Below, one piece after another: positions 52,285-59,312 of a stretch of DNA of 64,000 nt (within the stretch, counting starts at the first letter, position 1; each line of letters opens with the position of its first letter). The DNA is from Prosthecobacter algae (GTDB taxonomy: Bacteria; Verrucomicrobiota; Verrucomicrobiia; Verrucomicrobiales; Verrucomicrobiaceae). Where the stretch lies: the NCBI RefSeq assembly GCF_039542385.1, contig NZ_BAABIA010000002.1, positions 620,001-684,000 of the forward strand. Direction: 5' to 3'. A program made the translations under genes and the position numbers. The notes beneath the pieces are model-generated. The model did not search any database and was not told the origin of the DNA. It was given only the letters and a program-made list of their open reading frames with translations.

Positions 52285-52650
52285 TCACTTCACGAGGAGT
52301 TTCTTCCCTGGCAGCAGGAATAGGCGGCCGGCCTCGTTGCAGATGAGCAGGTTAGGCCCCGCACCGCCCAGGCAGGTTCCCACGGCCCCGGTTTCATGGG
52401 CACCGCCGGGCTGGATGAGGGTGCCGTTTTCATCCCGAAAGGGCACGGGGCGGGCAAAGCGGGGTTTCTCCGCCGTGCCGGTGTTCAGCATCAGCAGCGG
52501 GGTGCCGAGCGTCTTAGGCGCGATACCGGGCATGGGCAGGCCGGTCTCACGGTCAGGGATGGAATTCACCCGGGCGGTGCCGATGATCAGGTCCAGCAGG
52601 CCGTCCTGGTTCCAGTCAAAGAGGTCCAGCTTGCAGCGGCCACTCTGCGC
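52285..52650 (-). pseudogene. 3' remnant of an FG-GAP/VCBS-type repeat protein gene
   Basis: An open frame of 121 codons from 52650 to the stop at 52285 begins directly after an in-frame TAA and has no suitable start at its 5' end. The peptide includes LDLFDWNQDGLLDLIIGTAR, an FG-GAP/VCBS calcium-binding blade, then LGTPLLMLNTGTAEKPRFA and a C-terminal blade ending LFLLPGKKLLVK. This is what the C-terminal end of a large exported propeller protein looks like. The upstream part is missing: the sequence changes at about 52650 into the low-GC end of the pectate lyase gene. I infer that an insertion with deletion removed the 5' part. A GTG at about 52569 could allow a 94-residue peptide, but function is unlikely. 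Confidence 0.65.
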
Positions 52651-52669
52651 TTAAACAGCTTAATACTCT

Positions 52670-53749
52670 TCACTTGAAACCGTGTTTAGACCGCCACCTG
52701 GGGTAATCTCGTTCCAATAAAGAGGCTGGCCAGGTGCCGTAATAGGAATAACCGTTGCGACGTTCATACTCAATCTCACTGATGCTGTTATGAAAGACAG
52801 AATCACGTCCCAAGAAGAGAGGACGATGTGTTTTCAATTCATAAAAGCGAGCCCACATTGGGCTGGCTGTGGCGTCGTCCACAACCCGACGGTCTTGTTT
52901 ACCTTCGGCATTTTTAAAAGTTTCTAGCCGAACTCCTTTAATTGCGGCGGCCTCTAGCCAACTGATGGCTGCTTCAATTGATGCGATTATTTCAGGCGTA
53001 GGTTTTTCGATTTCCATGAGGAAACGAACCACCCCCACGCTTTCGCTACCAGAAAGGGAGGGCGGCTCATACTTTCGTGCCCAAGCTGGCTCTAGAGTGA
53101 CTTCATCGTACTGCGCGCACCAGACAGTGAGCTTGCCATTCTCTCGAATCTGAGTTTTCAGAATGCAACTGATCCCCTTTTCATTTGCCTGAGCTGCCTT
53201 TTCACGATGCAAATCGTCGACGAAAGTAAAAGGAGGCCTTCGGCTTGCAACGTCCCGCAACAACTCGAGGGCGCTAATCATGGCGTTGTCGTTGTATGTG
53301 ATATGGGAGTAATATCCAGAAGGGCGCAGGGGATAGAACTGTGGAAAACCACCATTGTCGTACTGTGAGGCTAACAGGTAATCTATTCCTTTAATGACCG
53401 CTGTCTGGTACAGCTCTCCACCCCCTGCTTCTGCGATTAAAGCTAGAAATTTTAAGGGGGCAGTTGTCGAGCCGTTATCAATGGTATTGCCTTTTTCTTT
53501 TTGAATCTTGGCGAGTTCTTCTGCCGAAGAAGGTGGCTTCAATAAATCGTGATTTTTTGGCCACGCACCTTCGGCTGATTGGTAGAGCAACACCGTTTGA
53601 GCCGCAGCACGAGCTTCGGATCCATAATACCAATCGGGTTTTTGTTTGAGCAGCTTGGTGTTCCATGAGCTCGTGGCATCTGCGGCATGGGTGGATTGTA
53701 GCAGAGCTAAAATTGCAACTAAACACCAAGTGAATCTTGAAATTTTCAT
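52670..53749 (-). CDS. Exported pectate lyase (PL10-type)
   Basis: A 359-residue secreted enzyme that cleaves pectate by beta-elimination. The signal peptide is MKISRFTWCLVAILALLQST, cut near HAA. PL10 features include YGSEARAAAQTVLLYQSAEG with AWPKNHDL, GNTIDNGSTTAPLKFLALIA, LLASQYDNGGFPQFYPLR, YSHITYNDNAMISALELL, WCAQYDEVTLEPAWARKYEP and, late, YYGTWPASLLERDYPRW. The length is typical for the catalytic domain alone. Codon use is AT-richer than in neighbouring genes (stretches near 40 % GC, such as 53461-53520), and it replaces the 5' part of an FG-GAP gene, both signs of recent acquisition. Confidence 0.88.
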   Translation of the reverse strand: MKISRFTWCLVAILALLQSTHAADATSSWNTKLLKQKPDWYYGSEARAAAQTVLLYQSAEGAWPKNHDLLKPPSSAEELAKIQKEKGNTIDNGSTTAPLKFLALIAEAGGGELYQTAVIKGIDYLLASQYDNGGFPQFYPLRPSGYYSHITYNDNAMISALELLRDVASRRPPFTFVDDLHREKAAQANEKGISCILKTQIRENGKLTVWCAQYDEVTLEPAWARKYEPPSLSGSESVGVVRFLMEIEKPTPEIIASIEAAISWLEAAAIKGVRLETFKNAEGKQDRRVVDDATASPMWARFYELKTHRPLFLGRDSVFHNSISEIEYERRNGYSYYGTWPASLLERDYPRWRSKHGFK

Positions 53750-53832
53750 TTTGGAAAGTGGTGCGTTGTTTAGATGAAACTGCCTTAATCCTAAAGGTGC
53801 AAATCGCTGTAACTTTCTTTAAATCCAGCCAT

Positions 53833-55176
53833 TCAGTAAACGAGATCGCGAAACTTCCTCACCCGATGGAAGGTGATGAGGTTTCCATTGTGGGCGGAGC
53901 GGGCCTTTTCATTGCCGCTGCGGCTGAGGATGCAGAGGTCCTCCCCATCCAGGCACATGCTGGCGTAATGGCGGGATTCCTTGGGGGTGGCCCCGGCGCA
54001 GACGAGGCCTGCAAAGCACCAGTCCACCATGTTTTTGGAGAAGTGCAGCACTAGGCGATGGCGTTCATTGTCGGGTGTGCCCCAACGTTCCGTGGACATG
54101 CGGTCTGGCCGTACCATGGAGTCGGTGGACTGGGAGCCGAGCATCCAGTAGAGCTTTGTCTTTTCATCCCACAGGATGTGGAAGCGCATCTGCCCGCCGG
54201 GACAGGGCACGTAGAGCATGGTCTGGCCTGCGGGTGATTTCACCAGCGAGGTCGTCATGCTGCCATCGTCATTTTCCTTCACCTGCGCGATGGCGGCATA
54301 ATTGGTTAAGCCAGTGTGGGCACGCATCCAGAGATGGAAGGTCTTGCCCTGCGGATCATGCCAGATGTGATCCGGGTCTGTGAACTGGACGACGTTCGTT
54401 TCCAGCCAGCCCAGGGGGGCGATGCTGCGACCTTTGGGCGGCACGAGGAAGGTGGCCTTTTTACGATCCACCGGATGAAAGGGCAGACCGAAGTAGTTGC
54501 TCTTCTCCGCATCCCAGATGTCTTCAAAAACGAGCTCGCTGGCGAAGGTCCAGTTCTTCGGATCGGTGAGGTCTGAATCGGCTTTGGCGCGCATGAGCAC
54601 GGGGGCGAGATCCCCTACCTGCCAGGACTGGATGCCGCGCTTCGGGGCGTGCTTCTCCATGACAAGATAGACGTTGCCCTTGGCAAAATGGACATTGCAG
54701 GCGGACTGGTGCCAGATGCCGACGTCGTTCAAAAAGACGCGCTGACTCCAGGTGACGCCGTCATCGTCGGAGCGGATGATGCCTACCTTCTTGCGGCGAC
54801 CCAGGATGTAGAGGGATTTGCCTGCGACAAAGGGGCGGGCAAAGCTCATGTCGAAATTGGCGCGGTGCGTCCAGGTCTTGCCACCATCGTCACTGGTGAG
54901 GATGCGGGCCTCGTGCAAGGGCTTGGCCTCGGGACCGACGGGCTTGCCGGTGGAGGAGACCTCATGCGTGGCCACTAGGCGTCCCGAAGGCAGGCGGCAG
55001 AGGCCGGGGGTATAACCATAAACGTTGCGAGGATCCGGAGATTCCCACAGCGTCACCTCATCCTGGGCGAGAGGCCGCACCGGCTGGCCCACCGACTGGG
55101 CCTGAAGGCAAAAAGGGAGGCTGAGCAGGCCCAAGAGGAAAAGACAGCGCCAGCGCATCGTGGAGGAGGCTCTCAT
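53833..55176 (-). CDS. Exported sialidase-superfamily (BNR-repeat) protein
   Basis: A 447-residue secreted protein with a six-bladed-propeller pattern. The signal peptide (RWRCLFLLGLLSLPFCLQAQ) is followed by BNR/Asp-box motifs TSDDGGKTWTH and RSDDDGVTWSQ and by further blades (WHDPQGKTFHLWMRAHTG, ILWDEKTKLYWMLGS, DGEDLCILSRSG). Sialidase relatives hydrolyse terminal sialic acids, but the catalytic Arg triad and Tyr/Glu pair could not be placed, so the substrate may differ. The ATG at 55176 lies 7 nt after the stop of the NTF2-like gene (a later ATG is at 55158), pointing to one operon with the genes upstream on this strand. Confidence 0.8.
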   Translation of the reverse strand: MRASSTMRWRCLFLLGLLSLPFCLQAQSVGQPVRPLAQDEVTLWESPDPRNVYGYTPGLCRLPSGRLVATHEVSSTGKPVGPEAKPLHEARILTSDDGGKTWTHRANFDMSFARPFVAGKSLYILGRRKKVGIIRSDDDGVTWSQRVFLNDVGIWHQSACNVHFAKGNVYLVMEKHAPKRGIQSWQVGDLAPVLMRAKADSDLTDPKNWTFASELVFEDIWDAEKSNYFGLPFHPVDRKKATFLVPPKGRSIAPLGWLETNVVQFTDPDHIWHDPQGKTFHLWMRAHTGLTNYAAIAQVKENDDGSMTTSLVKSPAGQTMLYVPCPGGQMRFHILWDEKTKLYWMLGSQSTDSMVRPDRMSTERWGTPDNERHRLVLHFSKNMVDWCFAGLVCAGATPKESRHYASMCLDGEDLCILSRSGNEKARSAHNGNLITFHRVRKFRDLVY

Positions 55177-55183
55177 CGCAGCT

Positions 55184-55627
55184 TCACTTCGCCGGGGTCG
55201 CGGGAGGCAGCTTGCAGGACTGCCAGGCAAGGAAACGCCATTGGCCTTTCTCCAGCCGCCACACGCCCAGAAAGCTGAGCACGCTGTCCATCTTGCCTTT
55301 GTCCGTGATGGCCTGGATGCGGGCACGTCCCGTCATGAGGGCGATGCCTGGGGCGGGAAAGGTGAACTTCCGCTCCTCATAGTCGTAGCCCGCGTATTTT
55401 GTGCGACCTTCGGTGAGGATGTCCATGAAACCCGCCTTGGTATCCACCACGCCATTGGAATGCGCATAGTTCAGGTCATCGGAAAAGACGGCAGCCAGCT
55501 TGTCACGGTCCGGTGATTTCATGGCGGCCACGCGGGCGTCATCCGCAGCGGTGACTGCGGCGAGGGTGGCCTCATCCGCCGAGCAGAGGGAGACCATGAG
55601 GCAAAAAAAGAGGACGATGGTTTTCAT
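55184..55627 (-). CDS. Exported SnoaL/DUF4440 (NTF2-like) protein
   Basis: A 147-residue secreted protein of the NTF2-like superfamily. The signal peptide is MKTIVLFFCLMVSLCSAD. Next come AVTAADDARVAAMKSPDRDK, LAAVFSDDLNYAHSNGVVDT, the family's FMDILTEGRTKYAGYDYEER region, and GVWRLEKGQWRFLAWQSCKL near the C-terminus, the usual closing strand. Members form a cone-like pocket and may act as enzymes or ligand binders; the role here is unknown. It sits between two sialidase-family genes. Confidence 0.82.
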   Translation of the reverse strand: MKTIVLFFCLMVSLCSADEATLAAVTAADDARVAAMKSPDRDKLAAVFSDDLNYAHSNGVVDTKAGFMDILTEGRTKYAGYDYEERKFTFPAPGIALMTGRARIQAITDKGKMDSVLSFLGVWRLEKGQWRFLAWQSCKLPPATPAK

Positions 55628-55674
55628 GACTTATGCAGTGATGTGCTTGATCGCCTAACAAAAAACGCGTTCTT

Positions 55675-56775
55675 TTACTGCGGCCACTGGCCGTCCACGA
55701 GATCGCGGAGGACCAGCTTCGAAGGATCAATGACGGCGTGCTTCACCTTCTGACGTTTCCAGGTGTAGGTGACGTGGACCAGGCCGTCCTTAGCCTGGAT
55801 GATGGAGGGGTAGCTGTATTCACCGGGGTCGCTTTCCAGCACCAGGCCTGCCTGCCAGGTGCGGCCGTCCTTGGAGCCGGAAATGTTCAGCGGGGTGCGC
55901 TTGCCTCCCCATTTGCCGGGGGTGCCGCCGATGTGGTTGTAAATGATGAGGTGAGTGCCGTCCTTCAGGGTCACGGCATCGGTGCCAGAGTTGTTGTTAG
56001 GCAAGGTGCCCAGGCGCATCTCGCCCCAGGTTTTGCCATTGTCTTCGGAGGTGACCTCAAAGACCTTGTCCTGCCGGGAACGGCCCAGGGCCATCAGCTT
56101 GTCGCCCCCCAGAAAAAGGATGCTGGGCTGGATGGCCTGGATGGCCACACCATCGTTCACCGGACCGATGAGCTCCCAGGTTTTGCCCAGGTCGCGAGTG
56201 CGCTCAAAGTGGACGGTCCACTTGCTCATCTTCTCCTTGGTTTCATTGCTGGTGGGGCAGAGGATGCTGCCATCAGGAAGCTGCACCGGCTTGTTCTTGA
56301 TGGGGCCCAGGATGCCTTCGGGCAGGCGGTGCGGCTGGTCCCAGGTCTGGCCGCCATCGGCAGAGGTGGTGAGCATGCCCCACCAGTTTTCAGGCGTGGG
56401 CCCGGCCTTGTAAAAGAGCATGAGGGGACCTTCTTTGGGCTGAAACAAAACGGGGTTCCAGGTGGGGTGGCGCACCACGGTGCCATCGGCCTTCGTGTAT
56501 TGCACGCCATTGGCCACCTCCACGCTCGTCGTCCACTTGCCCTCCACCAAACGGGACACCCAGATGCCCACATCCGGGTTCTTCTCATGGGTTCCGCCAA
56601 ACCAGGCCGAAACCAGGCCCGTGGGGGTTTCCACAATCGTGGTGGCGTGGATCTGCGGATACGGCCCGGTATCGTAGATGAACTCGGACTTCAGCAGGGC
56701 GGGTTCAGAAGCGGAGAGGGACAACCACGGAAGACACAGAACACACGGAAGGAGGAAGAAGGATTTGCGGAGCAT
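55675..56775 (-). CDS. Exported sialidase-family protein whose signal peptide overlaps an inverted repeat
   Basis: A 366-residue secreted propeller. Asp-box-like segments TTSADGGQTWDQPH, TRDLGKTWELIG, TSEDNGKTWGEMRLG and SKDGRTWQAGLV are spaced as in sialidases, and IHATTIVETPTGLVSAWFGG and EYSYPSIIQAKDGLVHVTYTWKR-like residues (about 325-347) match the exo-alpha-sialidase-like family seen in Bacteroidetes and Verrucomicrobia. The signal peptide reads MLRKSFFLLPCVLCLPWLSL; its core LPCVLCLPWLS is encoded by the left inverted repeat of the GxxExxY cassette (56721-56756). The gene starts 12 nt from the GxxExxY stop. Substrate is probably a sialic acid or a related acidic sugar, but this was not confirmed from active-site residues. 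Confidence 0.82.
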   Translation of the reverse strand: MLRKSFFLLPCVLCLPWLSLSASEPALLKSEFIYDTGPYPQIHATTIVETPTGLVSAWFGGTHEKNPDVGIWVSRLVEGKWTTSVEVANGVQYTKADGTVVRHPTWNPVLFQPKEGPLMLFYKAGPTPENWWGMLTTSADGGQTWDQPHRLPEGILGPIKNKPVQLPDGSILCPTSNETKEKMSKWTVHFERTRDLGKTWELIGPVNDGVAIQAIQPSILFLGGDKLMALGRSRQDKVFEVTSEDNGKTWGEMRLGTLPNNNSGTDAVTLKDGTHLIIYNHIGGTPGKWGGKRTPLNISGSKDGRTWQAGLVLESDPGEYSYPSIIQAKDGLVHVTYTWKRQKVKHAVIDPSKLVLRDLVDGQWPQ

Positions 56776-57278
56776 GATGGCTTGGATTTATTGGACGATT
56801 CGTTCCAGTTCGACTTTGGGGTAATGACCGAAGTTGATCAGCAGCCCGAGTTTGTAACCGGTGGCTTTGAGGTAATTGTGGACTTGGGCTCGATGCTCAT
56901 CCGCGAGCTTTGAGACGGCCTTGAGTTCAACGATGATTTTTCCGTAACAGATAAAATCCGGAATGTATTCGCATCTCAGAGGATGACCTTTGTAGTCTAA
57001 CTGAAGGCGTGGCTGGGGCACGGCAGGCAGATCACGGAGCAGAAACTCGATTTGCAAACACTCCTGGTAAACAGGCTCGACGAAACCGCAGCCCTTGTTC
57101 TTGTACACTTCATACACGGCCCCACGGATGGAGTAACTTTCCTGTTCATAAACGAGTGACATAAGCACTCCTTTACCCGGAATCTCGGGGTGGTGAAAAG
57201 CTACAAACACTCGAAAAGAAAAGTCAGGCATATCCATTCCTCAATCCTTTCCGTGTATTCAGTGTATTCCGTGGTTGT
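56721..57278. mobile_element. Cassette with inverted repeats flanking one GxxExxY gene
   Basis: The left repeat (56721-56750), ACAACCACGGAAGACACAGA and onward, and the right repeat (57249-57278, read on the minus strand), ACAACCACGGAATACACTGA and onward, match at 27 of 30 positions. Each consists of near-tandem CACGGAA units. Between them lies only the GxxExxY-family gene. No target-site duplication or transposase is visible. The boundary with the sialidase gene falls inside its signal peptide. Confidence 0.55.
56788..57162 (-). CDS. GxxExxY-family protein (PD-(D/E)XK nuclease-like)
   Basis: A 124-residue protein of the GxxExxY family. The motif itself reads GCGFVEPVYQECLQIEF, with Gly, Glu and Tyr at the named positions. 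The C-terminal half carries EYIPDFICYGKIIVELKAVSK, where Asp and the E-x-K of IVELKA resemble the core of PD-(D/E)XK nucleases, and then HRAQVHNYLKATGYKLGLLINFG. The family's function is unknown; a nuclease-like or nucleic-acid role is inferred from the fold. The ATG at 57162 is preferred to a start at 57237 because AAAGGAG precedes it by 5-6 nt. It is the only gene between the two inverted repeats. Confidence 0.88.
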   Translation of the reverse strand: MSLVYEQESYSIRGAVYEVYKNKGCGFVEPVYQECLQIEFLLRDLPAVPQPRLQLDYKGHPLRCEYIPDFICYGKIIVELKAVSKLADEHRAQVHNYLKATGYKLGLLINFGHYPKVELERIVQ

Positions 57279-57287
57279 ACATACCGG

Positions 57288-58202
57288 TCAATGAATCAAG
57301 CCAAGAGCGCTGAGTCTTTCACGGATCATCTCGCGTTCGGGTTCGCGGAAGCGCTGGAAGGGCTCGGCCATCTGGTCGTCGCAGATGCCCAGGAGGGACA
57401 GGCCGCATTTGATGCCCTTGATGATGGCGCTCTTGTGGCGGCCCACGGTGTAGATGCTGCCTGCGAGGCGCATGACCTCGGCGTGGAGCTGGCGGGTGAG
57501 CGGCAGATCCTGCGCAGCGGCGGCTTCGTACATTTTGACGTAGAGGCTGGGGTGCAAATTGGCCCCGCCATTGATGCCGCCATGCCCGCCCAGAAGCACG
57601 GCTTCGGCGGTGAGCTCTTCAGGGCCGACGAGGATGCTCCACTCGGGCCGCTGACGGGCCACCTCGATGAGGCGGTGGAAGTAGATCATGTCGCAGGAGC
57701 TGTCCTTCACGCCGCAAATGCCGGGCATGTCCAAGGCACGGCGGACGAGATCAATGTCAAAGCTCACCTTGGTCAGGCCGGGCATGTTGTAGAGGAACAT
57801 GGGCAGCGGCATTTCGGCCACGAGGTCCTCGATGTACTGCTGGAGTTCCGGCGGGGCGGCGGGGAAGTAATAAGGCGGGGCGGTGACCACGGCGCTGACG
57901 CCTTGATCGGCGGAGTAGCGGGCGAGGTTCACGCTTTCGACAAAGGCGGTGTCGGTGATGCCAACGAGCACGGGGATGCGGCCTTTGACGAGCTGGCAGG
58001 TGCGCTCAATCAGCTCGCGGCGCAGGCGATAGCTCAGGCTGGGGGCCTCGCCGGTGGTGCCCAGGATGAAGAGGCCATGCACGCCCCCGGTGATGAGGTG
58101 CTCGACCAAACGTTCGAGACCGGCGACATCGAGAGTGTCGCGACCGGACAAAGGGGTGACCAGGGGCGGGATGATGCCGCGAAGAGGTTGGGGCAAGGAC
58201 AT
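57288..58202 (-). CDS. Dihydrodipicolinate synthase/N-acetylneuraminate lyase-family aldolase
   Basis: A 304-residue class I aldolase of the DapA superfamily. It has the pyruvate carboxylate-binding FILGTTGEAPSL, the catalytic tyrosine in MFLYNMPGLTKV and the Schiff-base lysine in ICGVKDSSCDM; VGPEELTAEAVLLGGHGGIN follows. DapA, N-acetylneuraminate lyase and keto-deoxy-sugar-acid aldolases share these marks. The next genes on this strand encode sialidase-family proteins, so N-acetylneuraminate lyase (sialic acid to N-acetylmannosamine and pyruvate) is the best guess, while housekeeping DapA is less likely here. ATG at 58202 is chosen; the frame is open much further upstream, opposite the AraC gene, but without coding character. 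Confidence 0.8.
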   Translation of the reverse strand: MSLPQPLRGIIPPLVTPLSGRDTLDVAGLERLVEHLITGGVHGLFILGTTGEAPSLSYRLRRELIERTCQLVKGRIPVLVGITDTAFVESVNLARYSADQGVSAVVTAPPYYFPAAPPELQQYIEDLVAEMPLPMFLYNMPGLTKVSFDIDLVRRALDMPGICGVKDSSCDMIYFHRLIEVARQRPEWSILVGPEELTAEAVLLGGHGGINGGANLHPSLYVKMYEAAAAQDLPLTRQLHAEVMRLAGSIYTVGRHKSAIIKGIKCGLSLLGICDDQMAEPFQRFREPEREMIRERLSALGLIH

Positions 58203-58340
58203 GGGGTTGTCTCGCAGCTTGGCGCAGAGGCGGGCAAAGAGGCAAGATTTTGCGTGTGCCCATCTTTGGCAGGCGGATGACGATTCTTGACTCTGGCCGC
58301 AAGAAGCCGTGAACTTCCGCCTTTGGTCTCCACCACCCTC

Positions 58341-59213
58341 ATGCCCGCCACTGAACAAGCCGACTACTTTTCCACCCAGGTGATGCGCACCCGGCGCTTT
58401 TACCTGCCGGACTGGAAGGAAAGGCAGCGAGAGCGCGGCGGCTTGTGCCTGGTGGGGGGAGGCTGCGAGTGGTGTGCGCCGGACTTTGTGGTGGACCGCC
58501 AGAGCTTTCCATTTCTTGCTTTCGAGTTCGTCTCGCGCGGCAAGGGCCACGTGACGCTGGCGAACCGGATGCAGGAGCTGGGCACCGGCCACGCGTACTT
58601 TTTTGATCCCCACACGCCGCACGTCATCCGGTCCGATGCGGAGGACCCGATGGTGAAGTACTTTTTCAACTTCACCGGGCCGCGTGCCACCGCGCTGCTG
58701 GAGGAGCTGGGGCTGAATGCGGGGGCGCTGATCCGCGTGCTGGATGCCAGCCGGGTCATCGGCCTGCTGGAAGAGGTGATCGACCATGCGCTGCGCGGGG
58801 GCCGCCTGGGCCTGCGGGCGGCCAGTGCCGCGCTGGAGCACGCGCTGGTGCTGTGTGCAGACAGCCGCCAGCCTGCGGCGACGAAGCTGGACCCGGCCTA
58901 TGCCACCTACCTGCGCTGTCGCGGCCACCTTTTGAGGAACTACCCGGTGCTGGCGAACATCGAGGAAGCCGCGCGCCATTGCCATGTCTCCGCCGCGTAT
59001 CTGACCCGCCTTTTCAAACGCTACGATGAGGAGACGCCGCTGGCCTGCCTGACCCGGCTGAAGCTGTCCCAGGCGGCCATCAAGCTGCGCCAGCCGGATG
59101 CACAGGTGAAGGCGGTGGCCAGTGAGCTGGGCTACAAAAGCGCGGCGCATTTTTCCCGCGCCTTCAAGGCCTGGAGCGGCCGCTCGCCGACGGACATCCG
59201 CACGGATGGCTGA
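58341..59213 (+). CDS. AraC-family transcriptional regulator
   Basis: A 290-residue regulator. The N-terminal cupin-like ligand domain (about 30-130) has FEFVSRGKGHVTLANRMQEL and HAYFFDPHTPHVIRSD. The C-terminal double helix-turn-helix (about 190-288) has NIEEAARHCHVSAAYLTRLF for the first helix pair and VASELGYKSAAHFSRAFKAW-SG for the second, ending SPTDIRTDG. It is divergent from the aldolase gene with 138 nt between starts, the usual position for a regulator of that operon; the inducer may be a sialic acid or breakdown product. The ATG at 58341 is chosen over a TTG at 58287. No clear operator repeat was found in the gap. Confidence 0.88.
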   Translation: MPATEQADYFSTQVMRTRRFYLPDWKERQRERGGLCLVGGGCEWCAPDFVVDRQSFPFLAFEFVSRGKGHVTLANRMQELGTGHAYFFDPHTPHVIRSDAEDPMVKYFFNFTGPRATALLEELGLNAGALIRVLDASRVIGLLEEVIDHALRGGRLGLRAASAALEHALVLCADSRQPAATKLDPAYATYLRCRGHLLRNYPVLANIEEAARHCHVSAAYLTRLFKRYDEETPLACLTRLKLSQAAIKLRQPDAQVKAVASELGYKSAAHFSRAFKAWSGRSPTDIRTDG

Positions 59214-59312
59214 GGCGGCGCGGCCATCGGCAGATCCGCCTCGGGGTGCAAATTGGCGCTGTCAGGTGCAGCGCAGGGAGGTAAGGGTGCATGAGGCTCC
59301 CCACTGACTTTC

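Noticed and set aside
58203-59150. Continuous open frame extending the aldolase 300 codons upstream on the minus strand
   Set aside because: The added part is antisense to the AraC gene and has low-complexity Gln/Arg/Ala-rich character; DapA-family enzymes start at the ATG at 58202.
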